This document shows, one piece after another, positions 56,891-64,000 of a stretch of 64,000 nucleotides of DNA (the stretch's first letter is position 1; every line of letters begins with the position of its first letter). The stretch lies in assembly GCF_048077055.1 (NCBI RefSeq), contig NZ_CP182236.1:6076001-6140000 (forward strand), in the 5' to 3' direction. Under the pieces are notes generated by a model. It saw only the letters and a list, made by a program, of their open reading frames with translations. It did not search any database and had not been told where the DNA came from. The stretch is from Egbenema bharatensis (GTDB lineage: Bacteria > Cyanobacteriota > Cyanobacteriia > Elainellales > Elainellaceae). Position numbers and translations under genes: made by a program.

Positions 56891-57736
56891 ATGACATTGA
56901 ATTACGAAACAACAGTTCCCCAAGAACCCTTGAAACTGGACTGGGTCGCTGTCGTATTTTTCACCAGCGTTCATGCCCTGGCCTTACTATCCCTCTGGTG
57001 CTTTTCCTGGTCAGCATTGGGAGTATTACTGCTGCTCCACTGGCTATTTGGCAGCATCGGCATTTGTTTGGGATATCATCGACTCTTAAGCCATCGTAGT
57101 TTTGAAGTGCCGAAATGGTTGGAATATACGATCGCCATCATTGGGGCAGCCGCTTTGCAAGGGGGGCCGATCTTCTGGGTCGCAGGGCACCGGTTGCATC
57201 ATGCCTACACCGAAGACGAAGTGAAAGACCCCTACTCTGCCCGTAAAGGCTTCTGGTGGAGCCATATGATGTGGATTTTCTATCCCCGTCCCGATTTCTT
57301 TGAGTATGAGCGTTACAAACGGTTTGCTCCTGATTTGGTGCGCGATCCCTTCTATCGCTGGCTGAATCGCTACTTTATTCTCTTACAGCTTCCGATCGCT
57401 TTGTTGCTGTACGTTCTGGGAGGTTGGTCATTTGTGGTCTATGGTGTGTTCCTGCGGGCTGTGTTGCTGTGGCATACCACCTGGATGATTAACTCTGTCA
57501 CCCATATGTGGGGCTATCGTACCTTCCAGGTTGAAGACAATTCTCGCAATCTCTGGTGGGCTGCCATCTTTACCTATGGAGAAGGCTGGCATAACAACCA
57601 TCATGCTCATCCCAATGTGGCGAAGGCGGGCTGGCGTTGGTGGGAACTGGACATTACCTGGTGGGCGATCGCACTGTTAAAAACGGTTGGTCTGGCTCGA
57701 AAGGTCGTGATGCCTCCCCAATCCGCAACAAATTAA
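56891..57736 (+). CDS. desC: Acyl-lipid/acyl-CoA delta-9-type fatty acid desaturase
   Basis: A 281-residue membrane di-iron desaturase with four hydrophobic segments and the three His boxes: HRLLSHR, HRLHHAY and HNNHHAHP. It introduces the first double bond in membrane fatty acids using O2 and ferredoxin. Start ATG 56891 has GAGG eight bases upstream; GTG 56873 is an alternative. It follows chlE on the same strand after repeats and ends before a strong terminator. The position between the low-oxygen tetrapyrrole genes and the nif genes suggests a paralogue used at low oxygen; this is inference. Confidence 0.87.
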   Translation: MTLNYETTVPQEPLKLDWVAVVFFTSVHALALLSLWCFSWSALGVLLLLHWLFGSIGICLGYHRLLSHRSFEVPKWLEYTIAIIGAAALQGGPIFWVAGHRLHHAYTEDEVKDPYSARKGFWWSHMMWIFYPRPDFFEYERYKRFAPDLVRDPFYRWLNRYFILLQLPIALLLYVLGGWSFVVYGVFLRAVLLWHTTWMINSVTHMWGYRTFQVEDNSRNLWWAAIFTYGEGWHNNHHAHPNVAKAGWRWWELDITWWAIALLKTVGLARKVVMPPQSATN

Positions 57737-57791
57737 TTGAGCAGAACGCTTTTTTGCTGTCCTACCTTAAGTCATCTTCTGATTCACGCGC

Positions 57792-57822
57792 AACACGCCA
57801 GAAAACCTCTGGCGTGTTTTTT
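57792..57822 (+). terminator. Intrinsic terminator after desC
   Basis: AACACGCCAGA (57792-57802) pairs perfectly with TCTGGCGTGTT (57808-57818), followed by a run of T. It lies 56 bp after the desC stop and separates it from the convergent nifT. Confidence 0.92.
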
Positions 57823-57867
57823 CTAAGGAGCGTGGACTAAATCACCTGCCTATGGTTCTGCTTCTTT

Positions 57868-57907
57868 GACTGGGCGGGCAAGATGCCCACCCCACAAGAA
57901 TTTCAGG
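57868..57907 (-). repeat. Family A hairpin repeat (minus orientation)
   Basis: TGACTGGGCGGGCAAGATGC followed by CCACCCCACAAGAATTTCAG, the reverse complement of the other family A copies, between the desC terminator and nifT. Confidence 0.85.
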
Positions 57908-57965
57908 TAATTGAGTTTGTATTTCTAAGGAAGTTTAGGCAGGATCGCAGGGTTCAAAACACAGC

Positions 57966-58169
57966 TTAAGCCAACCGCTTCATCTCGATCGTCTGGGGGA
58001 GTTGGAGGGGTTCTACCAGACCAGGCGCAACCAGTTCCCAACCATTCGCCAGGGTAAATACCCTGCCTGCTTCCGTTTCGGCTTCAGCGATCACCTCTTC
58101 TTCTAAATCTTTTTTCGCAACATAGACCAGGAGTGTTCCAGATGGATTACGACGCAGCATCACTTTCAT
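57966..58169 (-). CDS. nifT: NifT/FixU protein
   Basis: A 67-residue protein starting MKVMLRRNPSGTLLVYVAKKDLEE, matching NifT, a small beta-rich protein of nif operons with no fixed role and usually not essential. It starts eight bases after nifZ and is the last gene of the leftward nif set. Confidence 0.9.
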   Translation of the reverse strand: MKVMLRRNPSGTLLVYVAKKDLEEEVIAEAETEAGRVFTLANGWELVAPGLVEPLQLPQTIEMKRLA

Positions 58170-58177
58170 GTTAATTC

Positions 58178-58456
58178 TCAGCTTTCTTGTGAATAAATTG
58201 GTTCAACTTGTTCTAATTCTTTGCGTCGGCATCCGACCACAAATCCAGTGTGGAGAAAATGCACTGCGTAGATGTAGGAAGACTGCAAAAATGTCCCAAC
58301 GCTGATCACATAACCCACCTCTCCTTTTTTTGCTAAAGTGGCTCCAATCTCCTGTCCTGGGAAAGTGCCATCATTGCGGATCAGCTTGCGGGTACGGACT
58401 TTCTCACCAATTTCAAAATAGGGGGGCAAATTTAGCTCTAATTCATCAGGTTGCAT
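58178..58456 (-). CDS. nifZ: NifZ protein
   Basis: A 92-residue protein with the NifZ core (LNLPPYFEIGEKVRTRKLIRND, GEVGYVISVGTFLQ, YIYAVHFL). In other diazotrophs NifZ helps form the second P-cluster of the MoFe protein. Its start overlaps the stop of nifV by 11 bases, indicating translational coupling. Confidence 0.93.
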   Translation of the reverse strand: MQPDELELNLPPYFEIGEKVRTRKLIRNDGTFPGQEIGATLAKKGEVGYVISVGTFLQSSYIYAVHFLHTGFVVGCRRKELEQVEPIYSQES

Positions 58457-59597
58457 AGGACAGTTCTCCCTTAGGTGAGGCTAAACTGAGCAGTTCGTCC
58501 GGCGTTAAACTGCGCTTCACTTGAACCGCTCGATCGCGAACAGCTTGTAATACGATTTGAGCTTCCTCCGCATTCAACAGGATTCCGTGTTGTTGCAAAA
58601 CAGCCTGTACCAGGTGGCGACCAGAATGTTTGCCGACCACAAACTGATGCTCCCAGCCAACTTCTGCTGGATCAAACGGTTGATAGGTGACAGGATTTTG
58701 CAGCACTGCGTGGGCATGAATTCCAGCTTCATGGGCGAAGGCATTTTCACCCACGATCGCCTTCCAGGGAGGAACCGGACAGTTGGAAGCCTGGGAGACT
58801 AACCGGGAGAGTTCCAGTAAATGACGGGTATCAATCCCAGAATCAACCTGATGAATGCATTTTAACGCCATCACCACTTCTTCCAGAGCAGCATTTCCCG
58901 CCCGTTCTCCCAGTCCATTGACCGTGGTATTGACTGAGGTTGCCCCTGCCCGGACTCCAGCCAGTGCATTTGCCGTGGCCAATCCCAAATCATTGTGCGT
59001 GTGCATTTCGATCGGAATCTGCAAGGATTGCACCAGGGGACGCACTTTGTTAAATGTAGTAAAGGGATCTAGAATTCCTACCGTATCGCAAAATCGGAAC
59101 CGAAATGCACCGCAAGCCTGGGCATAGGCCGCTACATCCAGCAAGAAGGACTCATCTGCCCTGGAAGAATCTTCTCCACCGACCGCGACGGATAGACCCT
59201 GATCCAGCGCAAAACTGATCACTTCCCGGAGGCGATTCAGCATGACGCGCCACTGTCCATGAAACTTGGCCTCAATTTGAATTTCAGACACGGGAATAGA
59301 AACGTGAACCCGCGTCAACCCGCAGGCGATTGAAGCTTGAATGTCCGAAATGACGGCACGGTTCCAGCCCAACAGCCTGGCGTTTAAGCCCAAATCAACG
59401 ATCGTTCGAATCGCTCTGGTTTCTTCCTGCCCCATGGCAGGAATGCCCACTTCCAACTCCTGAACGCCGATCGCATCCAGAAAACGGGCGATCGAAACCT
59501 TCTCCTCTACGGTGAATGCCACACCAGCGGCCTGTTCACCATCGCGTAGAGTCGTATCATTCATTTGAACGGTTTGGGTTTTCACGGGTTCACTCAT
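58446..59597 (-). CDS. nifV: Homocitrate synthase
   Basis: A 383-residue enzyme that condenses acetyl-CoA with 2-oxoglutarate to give homocitrate, the organic ligand of FeMo-co. Motifs: NDTTLRDGEQAAGVAFT near the start, the metal-binding HTHNDLG, and NTTVNGLGERAGNAALEEV. Length is that of NifV rather than of 2-isopropylmalate synthase, as no C-terminal LeuA regulatory domain is present. The ATG has GAGAG upstream. Followed by overlapping nifZ. Confidence 0.95.
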   Translation of the reverse strand: MSEPVKTQTVQMNDTTLRDGEQAAGVAFTVEEKVSIARFLDAIGVQELEVGIPAMGQEETRAIRTIVDLGLNARLLGWNRAVISDIQASIACGLTRVHVSIPVSEIQIEAKFHGQWRVMLNRLREVISFALDQGLSVAVGGEDSSRADESFLLDVAAYAQACGAFRFRFCDTVGILDPFTTFNKVRPLVQSLQIPIEMHTHNDLGLATANALAGVRAGATSVNTTVNGLGERAGNAALEEVVMALKCIHQVDSGIDTRHLLELSRLVSQASNCPVPPWKAIVGENAFAHEAGIHAHAVLQNPVTYQPFDPAEVGWEHQFVVGKHSGRHLVQAVLQQHGILLNAEEAQIVLQAVRDRAVQVKRSLTPDELLSLASPKGELSYAT

Positions 59598-59632
59598 AGG
59601 GTTCTCTCAACTTCGACATCAAGGTGGACTCG

Positions 59633-59767
59633 TTACAGATCAGGGGACTGTATCGGTGCAGAAGGTCTGGGTCGCCGATGGGCATCCTTCAGAATCTGAT
59701 CAAGAAGGTAGGCATGAACGAATGAACATAACAAAAACAAACAAAGAAAACTAAAGGTGGTGAACAT
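59633..59767 (-). CDS. Unannotated 44-residue single-span membrane protein in the nif operon
   Basis: ATG 59767 to TAA 59633. TAGGAG lies about seven bases upstream of the ATG. The product starts MFTTFSFLCLFLLCSFVHAY, one hydrophobic span, then a short basic, Pro-rich tail (HRRPRPSAP). It lies in the 337-bp gap between dps and nifV on the same strand as both. Ribosome-binding site, position and membrane-type composition support it; no homologue is recalled. Confidence 0.5.
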   Translation of the reverse strand: MFTTFSFLCLFLLCSFVHAYLLDQILKDAHRRPRPSAPIQSPDL

Positions 59768-59934
59768 AACGAACTCCTAACTACAGAAAAGTGAATTCAC
59801 GCGATAAATCAGCGATCGAACAACAGGGTACTACGGGAATAAACGAACGAATCAAACCAGACAACTTGAACTCTCGTGGGGTAGAAATCTACCCATTGAA
59901 CACAAACGAACGGAATCAAACTAGACAAGCTGAT

Positions 59935-60483
59935 CTATCCGCCATTCCGGGACAGATAAACCAAACTATCATCCGCCAGAAAATGGGACAGGTGAAACGC
60001 CCGATCTTCTGTTTTCAGCAAGATTTGCTCATAGAGATAGCGAGTTGCCCGATCGCCAATACTCTCTGCCTGAGATGCCTGCCGTCGAATCAAGTCAATG
60101 ATGGACTGCTCTGCTTGCAAATCATGCTCCACCATTGAACGAGATGCGTAGATGCCATCGGGTTCTGGCGTAAAGCAGCAGAGTTCTGCCAATTTACCAA
60201 AGCTTGCCGCTGGCACTCCCCCCAGACCATTCAGACGCTCTGCCAGGTCATGGGCATGATCTTTGACCGCTTCGTAACCTTCCTGGAAGAATTCATGAAG
60301 CGAATAAAATTCTGCCCCTTCCACCACAAAATGATGTTTTTGGTATTGCAGATACAGCCCTTGAAAACTGGCAAAGACCAAATTTAAGCCTTCACAAATG
60401 GGAACTGTAATTTCTTCAGCAAAACCAACGGGATTATCCCCCACCTGACCAAATTCTCGTACTACTGTCTGTAGCTGCGTCAT
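59935..60483 (-). CDS. Dps-family ferroxidase with an atypical metal site
   Basis: A 182-residue Dps (ferritin-like 12-mer that oxidises and stores iron, using H2O2). Counting coincides with E. coli Dps: H51 and H63 are kept (KHHFVVEG, SLHEFF), E82 is kept (LAERL), but D67 is Q67 and D78 is H78. The added His recalls the His-type ferroxidase Dps class described for Nostoc punctiforme Dps4. It sits in the nif set, between the Asr1405-like gene and the 44-codon ORF, so it may guard nitrogenase assembly from peroxide or buffer iron. ATTCTCC (GGAGAAT) precedes the ATG. Confidence 0.85.
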   Translation of the reverse strand: MTQLQTVVREFGQVGDNPVGFAEEITVPICEGLNLVFASFQGLYLQYQKHHFVVEGAEFYSLHEFFQEGYEAVKDHAHDLAERLNGLGGVPAASFGKLAELCCFTPEPDGIYASRSMVEHDLQAEQSIIDLIRRQASQAESIGDRATRYLYEQILLKTEDRAFHLSHFLADDSLVYLSRNGG

Positions 60484-60534
60484 TCCAATTCTCCTTAACT
60501 GTTGTTTTGCGAACGTTCAACAAACATTGGCTGA

Positions 60535-60840
60535 TCAAGGCTTTTCTCTACACACTTCTGCGGTAGACCAGCATCTTTCTAACCAATTGACTAACTCCTG
60601 ACGAGGCGCGACAAACTGTTGAATCACGCTGCGAATCAAGACCAACTCAATGCCATGATGCATTTCAACTCGTAGGGAACCATCGGTAGGACAAGAGCAG
60701 GAAATCCTTAACGATCGCAAGCGATTGTGAACTTGCCAGCGATCGCATCGTGAAATTTCAACCACTTGTTCCATCGGGAGATTCGTTTCCATTGGGACAT
60801 TACCGTCCGTCAGGGCATTTGGACTGGAGGGCGTTTGCAT
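60535..60840 (-). CDS. Asr1405/Asl0597-family small protein
   Basis: A 101-residue protein with MEQVVEISRCDRWQVHNRLRSL, a short Cys segment (ISCSC) and QFVAPRQELVNWLERCW. As I recall it, this matches the Asr1405 family found next to cysE/nifP and nifV in heterocystous strains. Function unknown. The ATG at 60840 overlaps nifP by 41 bases; ATG 60792 (METNLPMEQ) and 60774 are alternative starts that avoid most or all of the overlap. Confidence 0.72.
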   Translation of the reverse strand: MQTPSSPNALTDGNVPMETNLPMEQVVEISRCDRWQVHNRLRSLRISCSCPTDGSLRVEMHHGIELVLIRSVIQQFVAPRQELVNWLERCWSTAEVCREKP

Positions 60841-61660
60841 GGGTTTGACTTCCAGAGAATGCTAAGGTTTGCAGTTTTAGGGTTTGTAATTGCTGTTCGA
60901 GCGTATCGATTCGATCGATCAGGGCACGAAGGACGATCGCATCTGGATCGGGCGTTTGCTCATGATTTAAAGGGCAATTTTGTGTATTTGTCCGACAGAT
61001 ATTGCGACCAGGTACACCGACTGCCGTGCAATGGGCAGGAACATCTCGTAGTACCACTGAACCTGCGCCAATTCGGGCGTGATCGCCAATGAAAATGTTG
61101 CCGAGTACCTTAGCTCCCGCGCCAATCACAACATGGCAGCCCACGGTTGGATGGCGTTTACCCGTCTCTTTGCCAGTACCACCCAGGGTTGCCCCCTGGT
61201 AAATCAGCGTGTAATCTCCGACGATCGCCGTTTCACCAATCACAACACCCATCCCGTGATCAATCACAACCCCTTGACCCAGAACGGCCCCTGGATGAAT
61301 TTCAATTCCGGTCAGAAACCGACTCAGATGAGAAATGAAGCGGGGAAAGAAGGGAACGTTGCGGCGATAGAGCCAATGGGCAAAGCGGTGACAGGCAATG
61401 GCATGGAAGCCAGGATAACAGCAAATGACTTCTAGCCAATGACGAGCGGCTGGATCACGCTCAAAGATCATGCGGAGATCTTCTACCAGGGGAATGTCTT
61501 GCATCCATTTGAGCTGGCATTGCTCGGCAGAAAGCTGAATTCCATCGATCAAAGACCATAGCAGTCCTGCTTGGGACGTGACGTTGCTAATCGTTGCCGT
61601 GAGCGTGCGTTGAATGCTTGTGGCTTGCTGGGTGAGGAACCGATCGTAAAGCTGAAACAT
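60800..61660 (-). CDS. nifP: Serine O-acetyltransferase, nif-associated
   Basis: A 286-residue CysE-type enzyme that makes O-acetylserine for cysteine synthesis, raising sulfur supply for Fe-S clusters. The N-terminal helical domain is followed by left-handed beta-helix hexapeptides with the catalytic His segments VIDHGMGVVIGE and GGTGKETGKRHPTVG, then VPGR. The location, divergent from nifB and upstream of the nifV set, makes it NifP. It is the first gene of the leftward operon nifP to nifT. Confidence 0.92.
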   Translation of the reverse strand: MFQLYDRFLTQQATSIQRTLTATISNVTSQAGLLWSLIDGIQLSAEQCQLKWMQDIPLVEDLRMIFERDPAARHWLEVICCYPGFHAIACHRFAHWLYRRNVPFFPRFISHLSRFLTGIEIHPGAVLGQGVVIDHGMGVVIGETAIVGDYTLIYQGATLGGTGKETGKRHPTVGCHVVIGAGAKVLGNIFIGDHARIGAGSVVLRDVPAHCTAVGVPGRNICRTNTQNCPLNHEQTPDPDAIVLRALIDRIDTLEQQLQTLKLQTLAFSGSQTHANALQSKCPDGR

Positions 61661-62643
61661 TGCTGTTGAGGGTTGAGGGCAAGTCGTGTTTTCTGTATAT
61701 CAGATGCCTTCTCCCCAATTTTTTATTTTTTTAAGTTGAATTTATTAAGATATTAGTGATGTACTCAGTGACGAAAATGCCCTGTTAGCAAGCTTTTGAA
61801 AATCGCTTGAGGGAAGGGGTGCTGGTATTTTAATGTCGGGGTATCAGTATTTATCACAAAGGGGGCTTGTAATTCTACACTCAAGCCCAAACCCAATATA
61901 GGTTAGAGCTGTGGAGATCTCAAAGGACTGTTTGCTGGGTCTAAAACTGTACTCAACGTCAGGTTCCTTCCAGCCTGATCGAGTGAACCGAGACGCATCC
62001 TTTGAGCGTTTGCTCTAACCCCGTTCGTTATTTTGCAATGCACCGTTTTCCTGCCTTGATGGGTGACTTAATGAAAACGATCGCATTTTATTCTGTTATA
62101 TAGGCTACCAATAATCGATCGACTCAAATATTAAATTTTTCCAAAAGTATACCAAGTTGCAAAATAAAATGTGAGAATGCTAATTTAGATACAGAAAACA
62201 AATTTGGAAAGATTAACGAGTGATTCAAACTGAGATTCACTGCGGTTTGAGTACCTGGAGAAACCCTTAAGGAAAAATAATTTTTTCGCTCAAAAGCTTG
62301 TCGTGTCTGGGTTTTACTTGAGTGCAAGAAATCCAGACCCTCAGTCTCTTAAATACTAATACCTACTTCCAAAAATACTCAAACCCCTATCCTCAGAAAA
62401 TATTTAAATGCTGATGACAACCGGGATACAAGGGTTGAGTACATTCCTAATATTTCAATAATTTTGACCTCACGCAACGCAGCATTTGGGCTGAGGACGA
62501 CTGGTATAACCCTATTAACGCCAGTCACTAAGTCTTCCAACTGAGAACAGGTTTAATTGGCTCTCATACCGGAGTTTAGGTGAGTGGAGTGATGCACCAG
62601 CATCCCCACAGTGGCGGTTTATCCACCCATCCTTTGAAAGTCG
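61661..62643. promoter_or_regulatory. Divergent nifP-nifB control region with repeated TTGAGTAC elements
   Basis: A 983-bp AT-rich region without a credible gene. The element GT(T)TGAGTAC occurs, on either strand, at 61949-61957, 62245-62254 and 62434-62442, with near copies at 61761-61767 and 62376-62384. In L. boryana the nifP-nifB region is bound by the activator CnfR, so these are candidate sites; I do not remember the published element and cannot confirm identity. Confidence 0.6.
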
Positions 62644-64000
62644 ATGACACCACCACCCAACACTCTCCTCTCCCCTGCCATCGCAGACTCACAGGCTAAA
62701 GCCAAGTCCGGTAGCTGTGGTTGCAGCAGTTCCACTCAACCAGCCAATGAACTTGATGAAAAGATGCGGGCCCGGATTGAAAAGCATCCTTGCTACAGCG
62801 AAGAAGCCCACCATCATTACGCCCGGATGCACGTTGCAGTTGCCCCGGCTTGTAACATCCAGTGCAACTACTGCAACCGTAAATTTGACTGCGCCAATGA
62901 AAGCCGTCCAGGGGTGGTGAGTGAATTACTGACTCCCGCAGAAGCCGCTCACAAAGTGCTGGTGATTGCAGGCAAAATTCCCCAAATGACGGTTCTGGGC
63001 ATTGCTGGCCCTGGTGATCCGTTGGCGAATCCAGACAAAACCTTTGAAACCTTTGAACGGATTGCTGAGAAAGCTCCTGACATTAAGCTGTGTCTTTCTA
63101 CCAACGGGCTAATGTTGCCGGATTACGTCGATCGCATCAAACAGCTCAACATCGATCACGTCACCATCACCATTAATATGATCGACCCGGAGATTGGTGC
63201 CAAGATTTATCCCTGGGTGCATTATGGACGGAGACGCTACAAGGGGGTAGAAGCTGCCAGAATCCTGCACGAACGGCAGATGGAAGGCTTACAGGCACTC
63301 AAGGAAGCTGATATCCTCTGTAAGGTCAACTCAGTGATGATTCCTGGCATTAACGATGAGCATCTGGTGGAAGTGAACCGGGCGATTCGGGAACGGGGTG
63401 CCTTCTTGCACAACATCATGCCCCTGATTTCTGCACCAGAACACGGTACGCACTTCGGACTCACCGGACAGCGGGGCCAACTCCGAAAGAGCTGAAATCC
63501 ATTCAGGACAATTGCTCCGGCAACATGAAGATGATGCGCCACTGCCGTCAATGTCGCGCCGATGCCGTCGGGCTTTTAGGTGAGGATCGCAGCCAGGAAT
63601 TCACCAAAGACAAGTTCATGGAAATGGCTCCGCAATACGATCAAGAACTGCGGCAGGAAGTCCATGCAGGGATTGAGAAGTTCAAAGCGGAAATCAAGCT
63701 AGCCAAAGCTAAAGTGAAGCCCAGCGAGCGGGTGAAGAACAGTCCTAAGGTTCTGGTGGCGGTGGCAACCAAGGGGGGCGGATTGGTGAACCAGCATTTT
63801 GGTCACGCTAAGGAATTCCAAATTTTTGAAGTGGATGCCAACGAAGCCAAATTCGTCGGACACCGCAAGATTGATCAGTATTGTCAATCGGGCTATGGCG
63901 AAGATGCCACGCTGGAGCATGTGATCAAGGCGATCGCAGACTGTAAAGCGATTCTTGTTTCTAAGGTTGGGGAATGCCCCAAAGCGGAACTGCGAGAAGC
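62644..64000 (+). CDS. nifB: Nitrogenase cofactor biosynthesis protein NifB (apparent frameshift near 63477; 3-prime end outside window)
   Basis: Radical SAM enzyme that builds NifB-co, the 8Fe core of FeMo-co. The cluster cysteines are in ACNIQCNYCNRKFDC; ESRPGVVSE and GIAGPGDPLAN follow. At 63477-63478 the frame breaks: the first frame reads GQRGQLRKS and stops at 63495, while one extra C restores GQRGPTPKELKSIQDN and continues open to the window edge through CRQCRADAVGLLGEDR and a C-terminal NifX-like domain (VLVAVATKGGGLVNQHFGHA). A sequence error is more likely than a broken nifB in an otherwise intact cluster. No Shine-Dalgarno sequence precedes ATG 62644. Confidence 0.93.

Noticed and set aside
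62124..62327. 67-codon minus-strand ORF in the nifP-nifB region
   Set aside because: It crosses the TTGAGTAC elements and AT-rich promoter DNA, with low-complexity Phe/Leu/Ser content and no ribosome-binding site.
50731..64000. Presence of chlR or cnfR in the window
   Set aside because: I searched the genes of this region for a MarR-type or ferredoxin-fused regulator and found none; the regulators must lie outside.

Overview
The window reads as the chromosome of a diazotrophic, probably non-heterocystous filamentous cyanobacterium of the Leptolyngbya/Oscillatoriales type. The evidence is the very frequent HIP1 octamer (GCGATCGC) and its GATCG core, a cyanobacteriochrome kinase, AMIN-domain and SLH-domain envelope proteins, a UPF0182 protein, two Mg-protoporphyrin ester cyclases and a cyanobacterial-type nif block. 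As I recall it, divergent nifP and nifB with nifV-nifZ-nifT downstream of nifP resembles the Leptolyngbya boryana nif cluster; I could not compare directly.

Layout. 1-16 kb: end of an ABC-2 permease, a PhoD-like phosphatase, a DXCF cyanobacteriochrome histidine kinase, a two-domain ArsA ATPase divergent from a CDC48-like AAA ATPase, a lone PD-(D/E)XK protein, a sugar epimerase and a CapA-like protein. 16-29 kb: a small gene behind a perfect CRP-type site, an aminotransferase, a beta-helix/SLH/amidase composite, two coiled-coil proteins, MsrP, a GT39-type membrane transferase, an AI-2E-family permease and an ATP-grasp enzyme. 29-46 kb: UPF0182, a GGDEF/EAL protein, a structured leader before a small gene, gamma-glutamyltranspeptidase, tRNA-Leu(UAG), an SDR/methyltransferase pair, an AMIN protein, an SbcD-like exonuclease and an M3 oligopeptidase. 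46.4-50.7 kb: an insertion-sequence dump (IS1 type, broken IS66, broken ISL3, and one intact IS with 19-bp perfect ends).

50.7-64 kb is the most coherent part. It is a micro-oxic tetrapyrrole block: acsF facing ho2-hemN-chlE, then a fatty-acid desaturase. It runs directly into a nif block: nifT, nifZ, nifV, an unannotated 44-codon ORF, a Dps with an unusual metal site, an Asr1405-like gene, nifP/cysE and nifB. The two halves fit one programme: making chlorophyll, bilin and heme precursors at low oxygen, controlling iron and peroxide, and making the nitrogenase cofactor precursors homocitrate and NifB-co. Two closely matching palindromes between acsF and ho2 look like binding sites of one regulator (ChlR, a MarR-type activator, is the obvious candidate). 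A repeated TTGAGTAC element lies between nifP and nifB. The anaerobic-type cyclase carries an apparently complete response-regulator receiver domain at its C-terminus, the most surprising feature here.

Caution: three long conserved genes (PhoD-like, UPF0182, nifB) are each interrupted by the apparent loss of a single base in a short G/C run. That pattern fits residual sequencing or assembly error better than three independent pseudogenes. No rRNA genes, CRISPR arrays or prophage were seen.
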